In this document: positions 32,362 through 40,693 of the stretch, piece after piece
Numbering within the stretch: the first letter of the stretch is position 1
Layout of the letters: each line of letters starts with the position of its first letter
Assembly: GCA_027313705.1 (NCBI GenBank)
Contig: DAHVDE010000115.1
Span: forward strand, 124,001 to 188,000
DNA length: 64,000 nucleotides
Origin: Actinomycetota bacterium
GTDB taxonomy: Bacteria > Actinomycetota > Actinomycetes > Streptosporangiales > Streptosporangiaceae
Direction: 5' to 3'
The notes under the pieces: model-generated
Told to the model about the DNA's origin: nothing
Seen by the model: the letters and a program-made list of their open reading frames with translations, nothing else
Databases searched by the model: none
Translations under genes and position numbers: made by a program

Positions 32362-33012
32362 ATGCAGACCGAATCGGTGGAGACGGCCGGTCCGGCGAGT
32401 GAGGCAGCCGCCACCTGGACGCCTCCCACCTGGGAGGAAGTCGTCAGGGACCATTCGGCGCGGGTTTACCGGCTTGCTTTCCGGCTGACCGGCAATAGCC
32501 ACGATGCCGAAGACCTGACCCAGGAAGTCTTCGTCAGGGTGTTCAGGTCGCTTCCGACCTACACGCCAGGGACCTTCGAGGGCTGGCTGCACAGGATCAC
32601 GACGAACTTGTTCCTCGACATGACGAGGCGGCGCCAGCGAATCAGGTTCGAAGGACTCGGGGAGGAGGCGGCCGCCAGGCTCAGAGGAGCCGAGCCGACG
32701 CCCTCGCAGGCTTTCGATGACCGGCATCTTGATTTCGACATCTCGGCCGCGCTGGCTGACCTGCCGCCTGAATACCGTGCCGCGGTCGTGCTCTGTGACA
32801 TCGAAGGGCTTACCTACGAGGAGATCGCGGACGTGCTCGGAGTCAAGCTGGGTACGGTCAGGTCGCGTATCCATCGCGGCCGTGCTCAGCTCAGGGCGGC
32901 TCTAGAGCACCGCAGGCCAAGGCGCAGCCTGGGTATCGCAGCGGGCGCCGCGGCACCTGCTGCACCTGCTGGGCCTGCTGAGGTGCTGCTCAAGGACGTG
33001 GACTCGCCATGA
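32362..33012 (+). CDS. sigE: ECF RNA polymerase sigma factor SigE
   Basis: This 216-residue ECF sigma factor has region 2 in [37 protein letters not shown] and region 4 in [48 protein letters not shown]. The C-terminus has an Ala/Pro-rich tail. AGGGGAGG at 32351-32358 decides ATG 32362. The next gene, the anti-sigma factor, overlaps by ATGA, and an RseB-like protein and TatB follow. This is the mycobacterial SigE-type envelope-stress module. Confidence 0.92.
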   Translation: MQTESVETAGPASEAAATWTPPTWEEVVRDHSARVYRLAFRLTGNSHDAEDLTQEVFVRVFRSLPTYTPGTFEGWLHRITTNLFLDMTRRRQRIRFEGLGEEAAARLRGAEPTPSQAFDDRHLDFDISAALADLPPEYRAAVVLCDIEGLTYEEIADVLGVKLGTVRSRIHRGRAQLRAALEHRRPRRSLGIAAGAAAPAAPAGPAEVLLKDVDSP

Positions 33013-33665
33013 GCCACCTAGGCAGGTGGCTATCGGCCCAGATAGACGGCGAACTCGATGGCGTCGAGCGTGACCGGGTACTCAACCACATCGCCGGCTG
33101 TGATGCCTGCCGTAGCGAAGCCAATGCGCTGAGGGCGCTCAAGCGCCGGATGACGGCTCTGGGGGACACCGCGTCGAACACCGCTATCGCAGGAAAACTC
33201 ATCGAACTGGCCAGATCCGACGAGGCCCTGGCCATTCCTGCTGGCAAGGCATCATGGACCGGGGCCCGCGCACCGGCTAGGCCCGCTCTCAGGCAGCCAT
33301 GGCTGACCTGGCGGATCGCGACTTGCTCGGCTGGATCCGCGCTGCTCGCCATCGGAGTGATCGCCTTCATCCTCGGCGGCAGCGGAGTCCCGCAGAGCCG
33401 GCCGGTACCCCGTGTCACTCCGGCCGTTGACGCCTACTGGACCGAGCACATTTTCGATACCGGCGAGCTGCCGGGTACCCCGGTAGGACTCAGCCAATCA
33501 TCCCAGCAGGCGGGAGGTAGCCAGGGCGTGCTCGCACCTGCCGGATTCTGGCCGTCCGGCCAGATGAACTCGCCTGGCTTGGCCCCTTTCGCCAGTCAGG
33601 CAACTAGCCAGCCGCCGGCAGGCGCGGTTCGCCCCAGAGCCCTGATCCGCCCAGACGCGCCGTAG
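33009..33665 (+). CDS. Zinc-binding anti-sigma factor (RseA-type)
   Basis: This 218-residue protein has the ZAS motif [11 protein letters not shown] (H-x3-C-x2-C) near residue 28. One membrane helix follows ([18 protein letters not shown]), and then a Pro/Ser/Gln-rich extracytoplasmic part. It should hold SigE at the membrane until stress triggers its release or cleavage. It overlaps sigE by ATGA, so the two are made in fixed ratio. It starts close after the sigma gene, as in RseA of mycobacteria. Confidence 0.88.
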   Translation: MSHLGRWLSAQIDGELDGVERDRVLNHIAGCDACRSEANALRALKRRMTALGDTASNTAIAGKLIELARSDEALAIPAGKASWTGARAPARPALRQPWLTWRIATCSAGSALLAIGVIAFILGGSGVPQSRPVPRVTPAVDAYWTEHIFDTGELPGTPVGLSQSSQQAGGSQGVLAPAGFWPSGQMNSPGLAPFASQATSQPPAGAVRPRALIRPDAP

Positions 33666-33671
33666 CCAGCG

Positions 33672-34823
33672 ATGTTGTGGTTCTACTGGCGGCGCGCGCG
33701 AGTCGGTGTCCTGATCACCGGCATCGGACTCGGATTGATCGCGACCTTGATCGTCGTGGCTGGCTCGCTCGGGTCGGTCAGCCAGCACGCTGCCGCGGGC
33801 AAGACGATGGCCAGCCACACCGGCGCGCAGCTGCGTCAGCCCGCGACTAACCAGGTCAATGCCGCCGCAGTCAGCCACGGCATCACGCTGATGCGATCGG
33901 CCGTTAACGCCTGCCGGTCGGTCTCTTACAGCGGCGTGCAAATGGTGGCCTGGTGGGGTTCAGACGATGCATCTACCTACCTGATCCAGGTATGGCACGC
34001 GTCCGGTGAGCCCGAGGTGGCTGACGGCGCGGGCGGTTCTGGCGGGCAGCCTGGTGCGGTCGTCGAACCGGGTACGGTCGCGGCTGATCATGCCACGGCA
34101 GGCGTGCTGAGCGTGTCTGGCTGGATGATCAACCTGATGCGCGCCAACTACCTGATCGAGTACGCGGGAACCGGCAGTGCCGACAGCCGTTCGGCTCAGA
34201 TCGTGGTGGTTCTCAGGCAGGACGGCAGCATAGCCGCACGCTACTGGCTCGACAGCAAGACCGGGCTGCCGCTTCGCCGCGAGATGTTCGACACGAGCGG
34301 TCACCTGGTCAACGAAGGCGCGTTCATTGATGTGACCTTCGGCAGCGTGAAGCCCCAGCCGGCTGCTCCCAGGATCGCGCAGGCCTGGAGTTCGCAGCCG
34401 ACTAAGAGAGATCTTCCTTCGCTGCGCAGGCAAGGCTGGCCGGTGCCGGAGAAACTGGCAGGCAACATGGCACTGGTCGGGGTCAGCATGGCCACACCGT
34501 CATCTGGCGCCGTACTCGATGCCTCATACTCCGATGGCCTTTCCGTCGTCTCCGTGTTCATGCAGCGTGGCGAACTGGCTGGCGCGCTGTCCGGCTGGAC
34601 CCGCACTGAGGTGCGCGGACAGCAGGTCTACTCAAGCGAGCCTGACCAGCGCAGCCTGGCCTGGTCGGCCGACGGTTTCGTGTACACGGTGATTTCCGAC
34701 GCCCCGCAGGCGACCGTGGACCGAGTGGTGGCGCAATTGCCGCACGACCGCAGCGCCGGGCTCTGGCAGCGAGTCGGGCGCGGCCTGAAGCGGATGGGTT
34801 CCTGGTTCGACCCGTTCAGGTAA
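33672..34823 (+). CDS. RseB/MucB-like regulatory protein of the SigE module
   Basis: This 383-residue protein has an N-terminal membrane anchor (VGVLITGIGLGLIATLIVVAG). The extracytoplasmic domain contains SYSGVQMVAWW, VVLRQDGSIAARYWLDSKTGLPLRREMFD and FIDVTFGSV. These fit the LolA/RseB-like fold in which a substrate domain senses unfolded or lipid material and guards the anti-sigma factor. The C-terminal domain (VPEKLAGNMALVGVSM to VVAQLP) resembles the second RseB domain. It follows the anti-sigma gene by 6 nt. Signal and ligand are inferred from the family. Confidence 0.75.
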   Translation: MLWFYWRRARVGVLITGIGLGLIATLIVVAGSLGSVSQHAAAGKTMASHTGAQLRQPATNQVNAAAVSHGITLMRSAVNACRSVSYSGVQMVAWWGSDDASTYLIQVWHASGEPEVADGAGGSGGQPGAVVEPGTVAADHATAGVLSVSGWMINLMRANYLIEYAGTGSADSRSAQIVVVLRQDGSIAARYWLDSKTGLPLRREMFDTSGHLVNEGAFIDVTFGSVKPQPAAPRIAQAWSSQPTKRDLPSLRRQGWPVPEKLAGNMALVGVSMATPSSGAVLDASYSDGLSVVSVFMQRGELAGALSGWTRTEVRGQQVYSSEPDQRSLAWSADGFVYTVISDAPQATVDRVVAQLPHDRSAGLWQRVGRGLKRMGSWFDPFR

Positions 34824-34938
34824 CCGGTGACGATGGCCGCCGGATCCTCGGGTGGATCTCACGCTCGCCGACCTTGGGTTACTCTGGAGGCAGCCTACGG
34901 CGACGGGATAGGCAGCCAAGAAGCGCGAGGCCCAAGCT

Positions 34939-35313
34939 TTGTTTGACTTGTCGTTCACCAAGCTCCTCATCCTCGGGGTGCTCGGCCTGATGATCTTCGG
35001 GCCCGAGCAGTTGCCTAAGATGGCGGCTCAGGCCGGCCGGGCACTGCGCGACCTGCGCCGGATGGCTGACAGCGCCCGGGCAGACCTGACAGAAAGCCTC
35101 GGACCCGAGTTCCGTGATTTCGACTTCGCCGACCTCAACCCGCGCAGCTTCGTCCGTAAGCACCTGCTTGACGACATTGACGACGAGGACTTGAGCTGGG
35201 CCGGGCCAAGCGGTGCCGGCCTGATGGAACTGGATTCTCTCGGCGCCGACGCAGATCTGGCTGCGACCCACTCCGCCTACGACGCGCCGCCTTTCGACAT
35301 CGACGCGACCTGA
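34939..35313 (+). CDS. tatB: Twin-arginine translocase subunit TatB
   Basis: This 124-residue protein starts at TTG 34939. It has the amphipathic TatA/B N-terminus FTKLLILGVLGLMIFGPEQLPKMAAQAGRALRDLRRM: one membrane helix, FGPEQLP hinge and a charged helix. The long acidic C-terminal tail (FADLNPRSFVRK onward) favours TatB over TatA. TatB receives twin-arginine substrates with TatC. Its place after sigE and before mrp is conserved in actinobacteria. A weak GAGG site precedes the TTG. Confidence 0.88.
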   Translation: MFDLSFTKLLILGVLGLMIFGPEQLPKMAAQAGRALRDLRRMADSARADLTESLGPEFRDFDFADLNPRSFVRKHLLDDIDDEDLSWAGPSGAGLMELDSLGADADLAATHSAYDAPPFDIDAT

Positions 35314-35351
35314 GCACCGTGGTACCCGGCCGAGCACCGTGGTACCCGGCC
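35312..35351. repeat. 20-bp perfect direct repeat between convergent tatB and mrp
   Basis: A 20-bp unit beginning GAGCACCGTGG and containing GGTACC is repeated exactly at 35312-35331 and 35332-35351. The repeat starts at the tatB stop codon and ends 5 bp before the mrp stop. The GGTACC cores are self-complementary, so the two copies could pair to form a weak bidirectional terminator. Confidence 0.7.
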
Positions 35352-35356
35352 GGGCC

Positions 35357-36496
35357 TCACACGGGAGTAAGGCCTAGCTGCCTGCCTGCCAGGCTGCGTG
35401 ACCTGGTTGCTAGCTGGCTGGCGATCGCGGCTAGCGCTTGGGCGGCTGGCGTGGCCGGCTGGCCGAGCACGAGCGGAACTCCCTCGTCGCCGGCCTCGCG
35501 CAGGCGCAGATCGATGGGGATCTCGCCGAGCAGCGGCACGTCGGCTCCGGTCAGGCGGCTGAGTGCGCCAGCTACAGCCTGGCCGCCGCCCTTGCCGAAT
35601 ACCTCGATCCGCTCGTCGCAGTGCGGGCAGGCCAAGAACGCCATGTTCTCGATCACGCCGACCACTCGCTGATGTAGCTGACTGGCCAGCGAACCTGCAC
35701 GCTCGGCCACTTCCGCGGCGGCAAGCTGCGGGGTCGTAACCACGATCAGCTCAGCACCCGGCACGAGGTGGCCGGCTGAGATTGCCACGTCACCGGTGCC
35801 TGGCGGCAGGTCGAGCAACAAGATATCCAGGTCGCCCCAGTACACGTCGGCCAGGAACTGCTGCAGCAGGCGGTGCAGGATAGGCCCGCGGAGCGGCAGG
35901 GGCTCGTTGCCCTTCTTGAGCATCCCGCTTGAGATGGCCTTCACGCCGTGCGCTACCGGCGGCATGATCATCTGCTCGATCTGGGTCGGCCGACCGGTAA
36001 CCCCGAGCATCCTGGGCACCGAGTGCCCGTAGATGTCGGCGTCGAGCAGTCCGACCTTGTGCCCTGCCGCCGCGAGCGCGGCGGCGAGGTTCACGGTGAC
36101 CGAGGACTTGCCGACCCCGCCCTTGCCGCTGGCGATCGCGTACACCTTGGTAAGCGACTCCGGCTGAGCGAAAGGTATCTCGCGCTCTGGCTTCCCGCCG
36201 CGGAGCGTGTTCTGCAGCTCACGGCGCTGTTCCTCGCTCATGACGTCGAGTTCGACGGTCACGCCGGTCACGCCCGCCAGCTTGCCGACGGCAGCTTTCA
36301 CGTCCTTGGTAATAGTGTCCCTGAGCGGGCATCCGGCGACCGTCAGCCAGACCGCGACCTGAACAGCGCCGTCCTGGCCGACCGCCACGTTTTTCACCAT
36401 GCCAAGCTCGGTGATCGGGCGCCTGATCTCGGGGTCATGAACCTTGGCCAGTTCCGCCATTACCTGGGCAACGCTCGGCAACGCACTCGTCGACAT
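35357..36496 (-). CDS. mrp: Mrp/NBP35-family iron-sulfur carrier ATPase
   Basis: This 379-residue protein has an N-terminal MIP18/DUF59-like domain (VHDPEIRRPITELGMV). The P-loop ATPase domain has the deviant Walker A SGKGGVGKSSVT (about 129-140), LLDADIYGHS and LLDLPPGTGD. A CPHC motif (FLACPHCDERIEVFG) near residue 275 binds the bridging [Fe-S] cluster. It helps transfer clusters to apoproteins. Start ATG 36496 has a leaderless-type -10 box exactly 6 nt upstream. It is divergent from the CitE-like gene and convergent with tatB. Confidence 0.95.
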   Translation of the reverse strand: MSTSALPSVAQVMAELAKVHDPEIRRPITELGMVKNVAVGQDGAVQVAVWLTVAGCPLRDTITKDVKAAVGKLAGVTGVTVELDVMSEEQRRELQNTLRGGKPEREIPFAQPESLTKVYAIASGKGGVGKSSVTVNLAAALAAAGHKVGLLDADIYGHSVPRMLGVTGRPTQIEQMIMPPVAHGVKAISSGMLKKGNEPLPLRGPILHRLLQQFLADVYWGDLDILLLDLPPGTGDVAISAGHLVPGAELIVVTTPQLAAAEVAERAGSLASQLHQRVVGVIENMAFLACPHCDERIEVFGKGGGQAVAGALSRLTGADVPLLGEIPIDLRLREAGDEGVPLVLGQPATPAAQALAAIASQLATRSRSLAGRQLGLTPV

Positions 36497-36502
36497 GCGC
36501 CC

Positions 36503-36508
36503 ATGTTA
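36503..36508 (-). promoter_or_regulatory. -10 box (TAACAT) for leaderless mrp
   Basis: Reverse-strand TAACAT, then GGGCGC (6 nt), then the mrp ATG. No ribosome site is present between them. Confidence 0.55.
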
Positions 36509-36557
36509 GTTCGCCCTGACCGCAGGTCCCGCCGCGCCCTGCGGAATTATTCGGTGC

Positions 36558-37523
36558 ATGACTAATACCGACCAGCCGAGACGGTCGTGCCTGACGGTGC
36601 CTGGCAGCAGTGCCAGGTTCCTGGCCAAGGCCAGAGGGCTCGCCGCCGACGAGGTGATACTCGACCTCGAGGACGCCGTCGCCCCGGCGGCGAAAGAGGA
36701 GGCCAGGCCGCAGGTCACGGCGGCGATCGCGGCGACGGGCTGGGCGGCGAAGGTGCGGGCCGTCAGGATCAACGGCGTCGCGACCCAGTGGGCCTACCGT
36801 GACGTCATCGAGATCGTCGAGGGCGCGGGCACGTACCTGGACTCGATCGTGCTGCCCAAGGTGAGCGACCCGGCTCACGTTGTCTGGCTTGACCTCCTGC
36901 TTCACCAGATCGAGCGGGCCGCTGGCCTGCCGCCGGGCAAGATCGCGATCGAAGCGCAGATCGAGGATGCCAGCGGCCTCGCGACCGTGGAGGCCATTGC
37001 GGCGGCTTCACCCAGGCTGGCGGCTCTGGTATTCGGCCCTGCCGACTTCATGGCCAGCCTCGGGATGCGATCACTGCGCATCGGCGCGCAGCCGGCGGGA
37101 TACACGGGCGGAGATGCCTTTCACTATGCGCACCTGCGCATCCTGGTCGCGGCACGGGCGGCCGGGCTCCAGGCCATCGACGGTCCCTATGCCGCCATCG
37201 GCGATCTGGAAGGACTCGCCAGGGCGTCAGCCAGCGTCGCGGCACTCGGCTTCGACGGAAAGTGGGTCGTGCATCCCGGCCAGATCGAACAGGTGAACAC
37301 GGCGTTCGCTCCCGATCAGGCGAGCTACGACCGCGCTGAACTGATCATCGAAGCCTATGAGCACGCTACGTCGGCTCGGCGGCTTGGTGCGGTAACGCTC
37401 GACGGCGAGATGATCGACGAGGCATCGAGAAAAATGGCCATGGTGGCGGCCGCCAGAGGCCGGGCGGCCGGGCTGACCAGGATGAGCGGCCGTCGGCCAG
37501 ACGCGACGCAGAGCCCAGGCTAA
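36558..37523 (+). CDS. CitE/HpcH-type CoA ester lyase
   Basis: This 321-residue TIM-barrel protein belongs to the citrate lyase beta, malyl-CoA lyase and citramalyl-CoA lyase family. Family blocks are RSCLTVPGSSARFLAKARGL, VILDLEDAVAPAAKEEAR (with Glu and Asp for the metal), IEAQIEDASGL and LVFGPADFMASLG. FDGKWVVHPGQIEQVN closes the barrel. It probably cleaves or condenses 3-hydroxy-dicarboxyl-CoA esters; the substrate is not determined by sequence. There are no neighbours of the citrate lyase complex, so citrate lyase itself is unlikely. Confidence 0.9.
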   Translation: MTNTDQPRRSCLTVPGSSARFLAKARGLAADEVILDLEDAVAPAAKEEARPQVTAAIAATGWAAKVRAVRINGVATQWAYRDVIEIVEGAGTYLDSIVLPKVSDPAHVVWLDLLLHQIERAAGLPPGKIAIEAQIEDASGLATVEAIAAASPRLAALVFGPADFMASLGMRSLRIGAQPAGYTGGDAFHYAHLRILVAARAAGLQAIDGPYAAIGDLEGLARASASVAALGFDGKWVVHPGQIEQVNTAFAPDQASYDRAELIIEAYEHATSARRLGAVTLDGEMIDEASRKMAMVAAARGRAAGLTRMSGRRPDATQSPG

Positions 37524-37590
37524 GTTTACGCTGGCACCGCTGCGAGCATCGTAGAAGGAGTGATGCGGTACCTGGCAGCGACAGAACGCG

Positions 37591-38229
37591 ATGACGGGCG
37601 TGGCCAAGATGGACTTGCGCTGCCCTAGATGCGGTGCTGCGGCGATCGCGCCGAGCGCCTGGTCGAGCAAGTGGCGGTGCGCCACCCACGGTGACGTCTA
37701 TCCGCTGCGTCAGGTGCGCAGCCTCTCGCCTGAGGGCGTCGCCGGGCTGCTGCGCAGTTCCGTGGTTCCTGTCATGCTGCCCTGGCCGCTGCCTGATGGC
37801 TGGCTGGTCAGCGGTTTCGCTGCGGTGGGCGACGAACGGAGCGGCACGAGGGCCTGCGCGGTGGCGCTTTCCGGGCCCAACCCCGTTGGCGGGCCCGCCG
37901 AGATGCTGCTGATCAGCGAGGAACTCGGGGTCGGCCTCGGTGCGCATTGCGCCGGGCTTGCCGGTCCCGATCCAGGCAACGGCTTCCCTGACGGCTCGCC
38001 GCATGCCCAGGTCGGGTTCGGCAACCACGAGTTCCCGCTCTGGAGCGTCGATGCTCCTGGCCGCGCCGCTTTCGCCGGGGAGCTGCTCGGCGGGTGGCTG
38101 TGGATCGTGCTATGGCCCGACACCGCCGGCACTTTGATGATCGAGATTTTGCCGCTGCGTGACCTGCGGGATCCAGGTCAGGAGCTTGACCTGCCCTTCG
38201 GCGCGAGATCCCCTCGGCTACCCGGCTAG
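37591..38229 (+). CDS. DUF6758-like conserved protein
   Basis: This 212-residue protein has an N-terminal zinc-ribbon-like CPRCG plus a second Cys (WRCATHGDVYPLR). Its conserved body contains VPVMLPWPLPDGWLVSGFAAVGDERSG, VALSGPNPVGGPAEMLLISEELGVGLGA and WLWIVLWPDTAGTLMI. Close homologues sit beside PHP and MarC genes in Streptomyces, as here. It shows no catalytic motif I recognise. The ATG at 37591 and a later in-frame ATG (MDLRCPRC) are both plausible starts. Confidence 0.8.
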   Translation: MTGVAKMDLRCPRCGAAAIAPSAWSSKWRCATHGDVYPLRQVRSLSPEGVAGLLRSSVVPVMLPWPLPDGWLVSGFAAVGDERSGTRACAVALSGPNPVGGPAEMLLISEELGVGLGAHCAGLAGPDPGNGFPDGSPHAQVGFGNHEFPLWSVDAPGRAAFAGELLGGWLWIVLWPDTAGTLMIEILPLRDLRDPGQELDLPFGARSPRLPG

Positions 38230-38250
38230 ATCCAGGGCGTGCGCCGCGGA

Positions 38251-38256
38251 TAAAGT
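38251..38256 (+). promoter_or_regulatory. -10 box (TAAAGT) for the leaderless PHP gene
   Basis: TAAAGT is followed by exactly 6 nt (CACCCC) and then the GTG at 38263. It sits 22 nt past the DUF6758-like stop. Confidence 0.5.
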
Positions 38257-38262
38257 CACCCC

Positions 38263-39126
38263 GTGCGCGAAGACGCGATGTTCAGGGCCGACCTGCATTG
38301 TCACAGTTCGGTCTCTGACGGCACGAGGTCACCTGAGGAGATGATGCTCCTGGCCGGCGCCGCCGGGCTGGACGTGGTCGCCCTGACCGACCACGACACC
38401 ACGGCAGGAATCGCGGCCGCAGCCGCGGCCTTGCCGCGCGGTCTGCGCCTGGTGCCGGGGATGGAGCTTTCCTGCCGTTACGACGGGCGCAGCGTGCACT
38501 TGCTCGCTTATCTTTTCGACTCCGGCCATCCCGAACTTGCCGCCCAGACCCGTGCAATCAGGGACAGTCGCGTCGAGCGGGCGAAAGCGATGGCGGCGAA
38601 GCTGGCCGCGCTCGGCACCGGCGTCACCTGGGAGCAGGTAAGCGCGATCGCGGGCGGAGGCGTTATCGGCAGGCCGCACCTGGCCCGCGCGCTTGTCGAC
38701 AATGGGGTCATCGGCTCGGTGGCGCAGGCGTTCACGCCTGAGTGGATCGGCCCGGGAGGCCGGGCCTATGCCGACCGCTACGCACTGGATCCGGTGCAGG
38801 CCGTGTCCCTGGTCAGCGCGGCCGGCGGCGTGAGCGTGCTGGCGCACCCTTTCATGGAGGAACGCGGCTGGCGGGTGCCTGAAGACCTGATCACGGAGCT
38901 GGCGAGGGCGGGTCTGGCCGGCGTCGAAGTGGCCCATCCAGGTCATGATGCGGCGAGAAGAGCGGAGCTGGCCGACCTGGTACGCGCACGTGGCCTGGTG
39001 GGGACTGGCGGCAGCGACGATCACGGAGAATTCACCGGTGACCGGATTGGCACCGAATTCACCAACGGCGATGATTTCGAGCAGTTGATCGCCGGCGCCA
39101 GCGGTGCATCGGTGATCGGAAAGTGA
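38263..39126 (+). CDS. PHP-domain phosphoesterase
   Basis: This 287-residue protein has the four PHP metal motifs: ADLHCHSSVSDGT (motif I, about 9-21), ALTDHDT (II), MELSC (III) and a C-terminal GGSDDHG (IV). Relatives hydrolyse 3',5'-nucleoside bisphosphates or act as 5'-3' exonucleases (RNase AM/YciV-like). The GTG at 38263 suits a leaderless transcript. The MarC gene overlaps its stop by GTGA, so the two are co-translated. Substrate is inferred from the family. Confidence 0.9.
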   Translation: MREDAMFRADLHCHSSVSDGTRSPEEMMLLAGAAGLDVVALTDHDTTAGIAAAAAALPRGLRLVPGMELSCRYDGRSVHLLAYLFDSGHPELAAQTRAIRDSRVERAKAMAAKLAALGTGVTWEQVSAIAGGGVIGRPHLARALVDNGVIGSVAQAFTPEWIGPGGRAYADRYALDPVQAVSLVSAAGGVSVLAHPFMEERGWRVPEDLITELARAGLAGVEVAHPGHDAARRAELADLVRARGLVGTGGSDDHGEFTGDRIGTEFTNGDDFEQLIAGASGASVIGK

Positions 39127-39752
39127 CCGGCCTCATCTCGGACTTCAAGTTCTTCTGGGAGACCTTCGTCACCCTGCTTGTCATCACCGACCCGCCAGGC
39201 GTGGTGCCCGTGTTCCTCGGGATGACGGCAAGCAAGCAGAAACCTGAGCGGATCCGGCTGGCCTGGCAAGCGGCCGTGGTGGCACTCGGAGTCATCGTGG
39301 CCTTCGCCGTCTTCGGCCAGTCGATCCTGGCCTACCTGGGCGTGCAGTTGCCTTCACTCCAGGCCGCCGGGGGCTTGCTGCTGCTGCTTGTCGCGCTCGA
39401 GCTGCTCACCGGCAGGGCAAGCGAGCCCGCCGAACACGAGCAGGCCACCGCCAATGTCGCGTTCGTGCCGCTCGGGACGCCGCTCCTGGCCGGCCCTGGC
39501 GCGATCGTCGCGACCATGCTGTTCGTGCAGCGGATCGACTCGATCGGCTCGGGCATCGCATTCGCCGCCGCGATCGCGGCCGTCATCGTGCTGCTCTGGC
39601 TGGCGATGCGGTTTTCTGGCGTGGTGCTCGCCGTGCTCAGGGGCTCGGGTGTCGAGTTGCTCACCAGGATCGCCGGCTTGCTGCTCTCCGCGATCGCCGT
39701 GCAACTGATCGTGGACGCGGTCAGGTCGCTGGTCAGCGAGGGCTTGCGCTAG
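39123..39752 (+). CDS. MarC-family integral membrane protein
   Basis: This 209-residue protein has six hydrophobic segments, including FVTLLVITDPPGVVPVFLGM, VVALGVIVAFAVFGQSILAYLGV, LLLLLVALELLTG and LLLSAIAVQLIVDAVRSLV. ITDPPGVVPVF matches the MarC signature (hydrophobic-T/D-P-x-G-x-x-P). The family was once linked to multiple antibiotic resistance, but that role is not supported; a transporter function is possible. It starts at GTG 39123, overlapping the PHP gene by 4 bp. Confidence 0.9.
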   Translation: MTGLISDFKFFWETFVTLLVITDPPGVVPVFLGMTASKQKPERIRLAWQAAVVALGVIVAFAVFGQSILAYLGVQLPSLQAAGGLLLLLVALELLTGRASEPAEHEQATANVAFVPLGTPLLAGPGAIVATMLFVQRIDSIGSGIAFAAAIAAVIVLLWLAMRFSGVVLAVLRGSGVELLTRIAGLLLSAIAVQLIVDAVRSLVSEGLR

Positions 39753-39872
39753 CCGGATGCTAGTGTGCCCTGTTGCCCGGCTTCATCATGCCGCTGATCA
39801 ATGGCGGCGTGCCGGTGCCTAGGAAATCGCTTTGCCCGGTGCGGTCTGCACGAGGAGCGCTAATTTTTCGAG

Positions 39873-39983
39873 TTGATTCAGCTCGACCACATACTCAAAC
39901 AGCAGGTCGTCCGGCGTTTCATCACCCTCAGGCAGGCGCAGCGGGCGCTGGAAGCCAGCTGGTACGCGGCGTGGCTGAAGTAA
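39873..39983 (+). CDS. Candidate 36-residue small protein in the 299-bp MarC-MBL gap
   Basis: A TTG at 39873 opens a frame of 36 codons ending in TAA (39981-39983): LIQLDHILKQQVVRRF then ITLRQAQRALEASWYAAWLK. By my count 31 of 36 codons end in G or C, and the peptide is amphipathic and helical with a Trp-rich end. GAGGAG lies about 15 nt upstream, farther than usual. An upstream TAA bounds it at 39861. I do not recognise the protein. The remaining parts of this gap show no other structure I can support. Confidence 0.35.
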   Translation: MIQLDHILKQQVVRRFITLRQAQRALEASWYAAWLK

Positions 39984-40051
39984 GTGGTCGCGACCGGGCA
40001 TCTGTGACGGCTCTACGATAGGGACAAGCGGAGAAGGAAGGGCAGGCTGGC

Positions 40052-40678
40052 ATGGAGGCACGGATTGACCGAGTCACTGGCGCGGTCAACACCTGGATCG
40101 TCGGTGACGACGAAGAAGTGATCGTCGTGGATCCGGGAGAGTCGGCGCAGGAGGTGCTTCTCGCGATCGGTGACCGCGAGGTCGCTGCGGTGATCTGCAC
40201 GCACGGTCACGCCAGGCATGTGGCCGCGGCGTTCGAAATCGCCAAGCGTGACGAGGCGCCCGTCGCGCTCCACCCGGCTGACCGGCTGCCGTGGCGGGAT
40301 GCGCATCACTCCGCTCAGCCAGACATTGACATGGAGGAGGGCGGTATTTTCGAGGTCGCCGACATCTCGCTCGAGGTCATCGCTACGCCGGGGCACAGCT
40401 CGGGCTCCGTCTGCCTGTACTGCGAGGAACTTGGCGTCGTGTTCACCGGTGACGTGGTTAGCGCGGCAGGCCCGGTGCCGCACGACGGTTACTTCAACGA
40501 CTTCGCCCGCCAGCTCAGCTCGATCGGCTCAGGCGTGCTGACGCTGGACGGTCAGACCAGGGTCCTGCCTGGCCACGGCGAGGAGACCACGGTGGCCACG
40601 CTAGAGCGGCGGTTCGACTCCTGGGTGACCGCCGGCCCGGAAGGGCTGCTCGGCCGGTCGGGCGGCGACACCGACTAG
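40052..40678 (+). CDS. MBL-fold metallohydrolase-like protein with altered metal motif
   Basis: This 208-residue protein has the metallo-beta-lactamase fold. VVDPGESAQEVL, TPGHSSGSVCLYCEELGVVFTGDVV and VLPGHGEET correspond to the later motifs and are intact. Motif I normally reads THxHxDH; here it is THGHARH, so the aspartate that binds the second metal is Arg55. H51, H53 and H56 remain. It may bind only one metal or have a changed activity. AAGGAAGGGCAGG precedes the ATG. The neighbouring nuclease gene follows after 15 nt. Confidence 0.85.
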   Translation: MEARIDRVTGAVNTWIVGDDEEVIVVDPGESAQEVLLAIGDREVAAVICTHGHARHVAAAFEIAKRDEAPVALHPADRLPWRDAHHSAQPDIDMEEGGIFEVADISLEVIATPGHSSGSVCLYCEELGVVFTGDVVSAAGPVPHDGYFNDFARQLSSIGSGVLTLDGQTRVLPGHGEETTVATLERRFDSWVTAGPEGLLGRSGGDTD

Positions 40679-40693
40679 AGGCGGGGTCAAGCA

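Noticed and set aside
39773-40021. 82-codon forward frame in the MarC-MBL gap
   Set aside because: It has no ribosome site, poor codon pattern and ends without homology; the 36-codon frame in another phase looks more gene-like.
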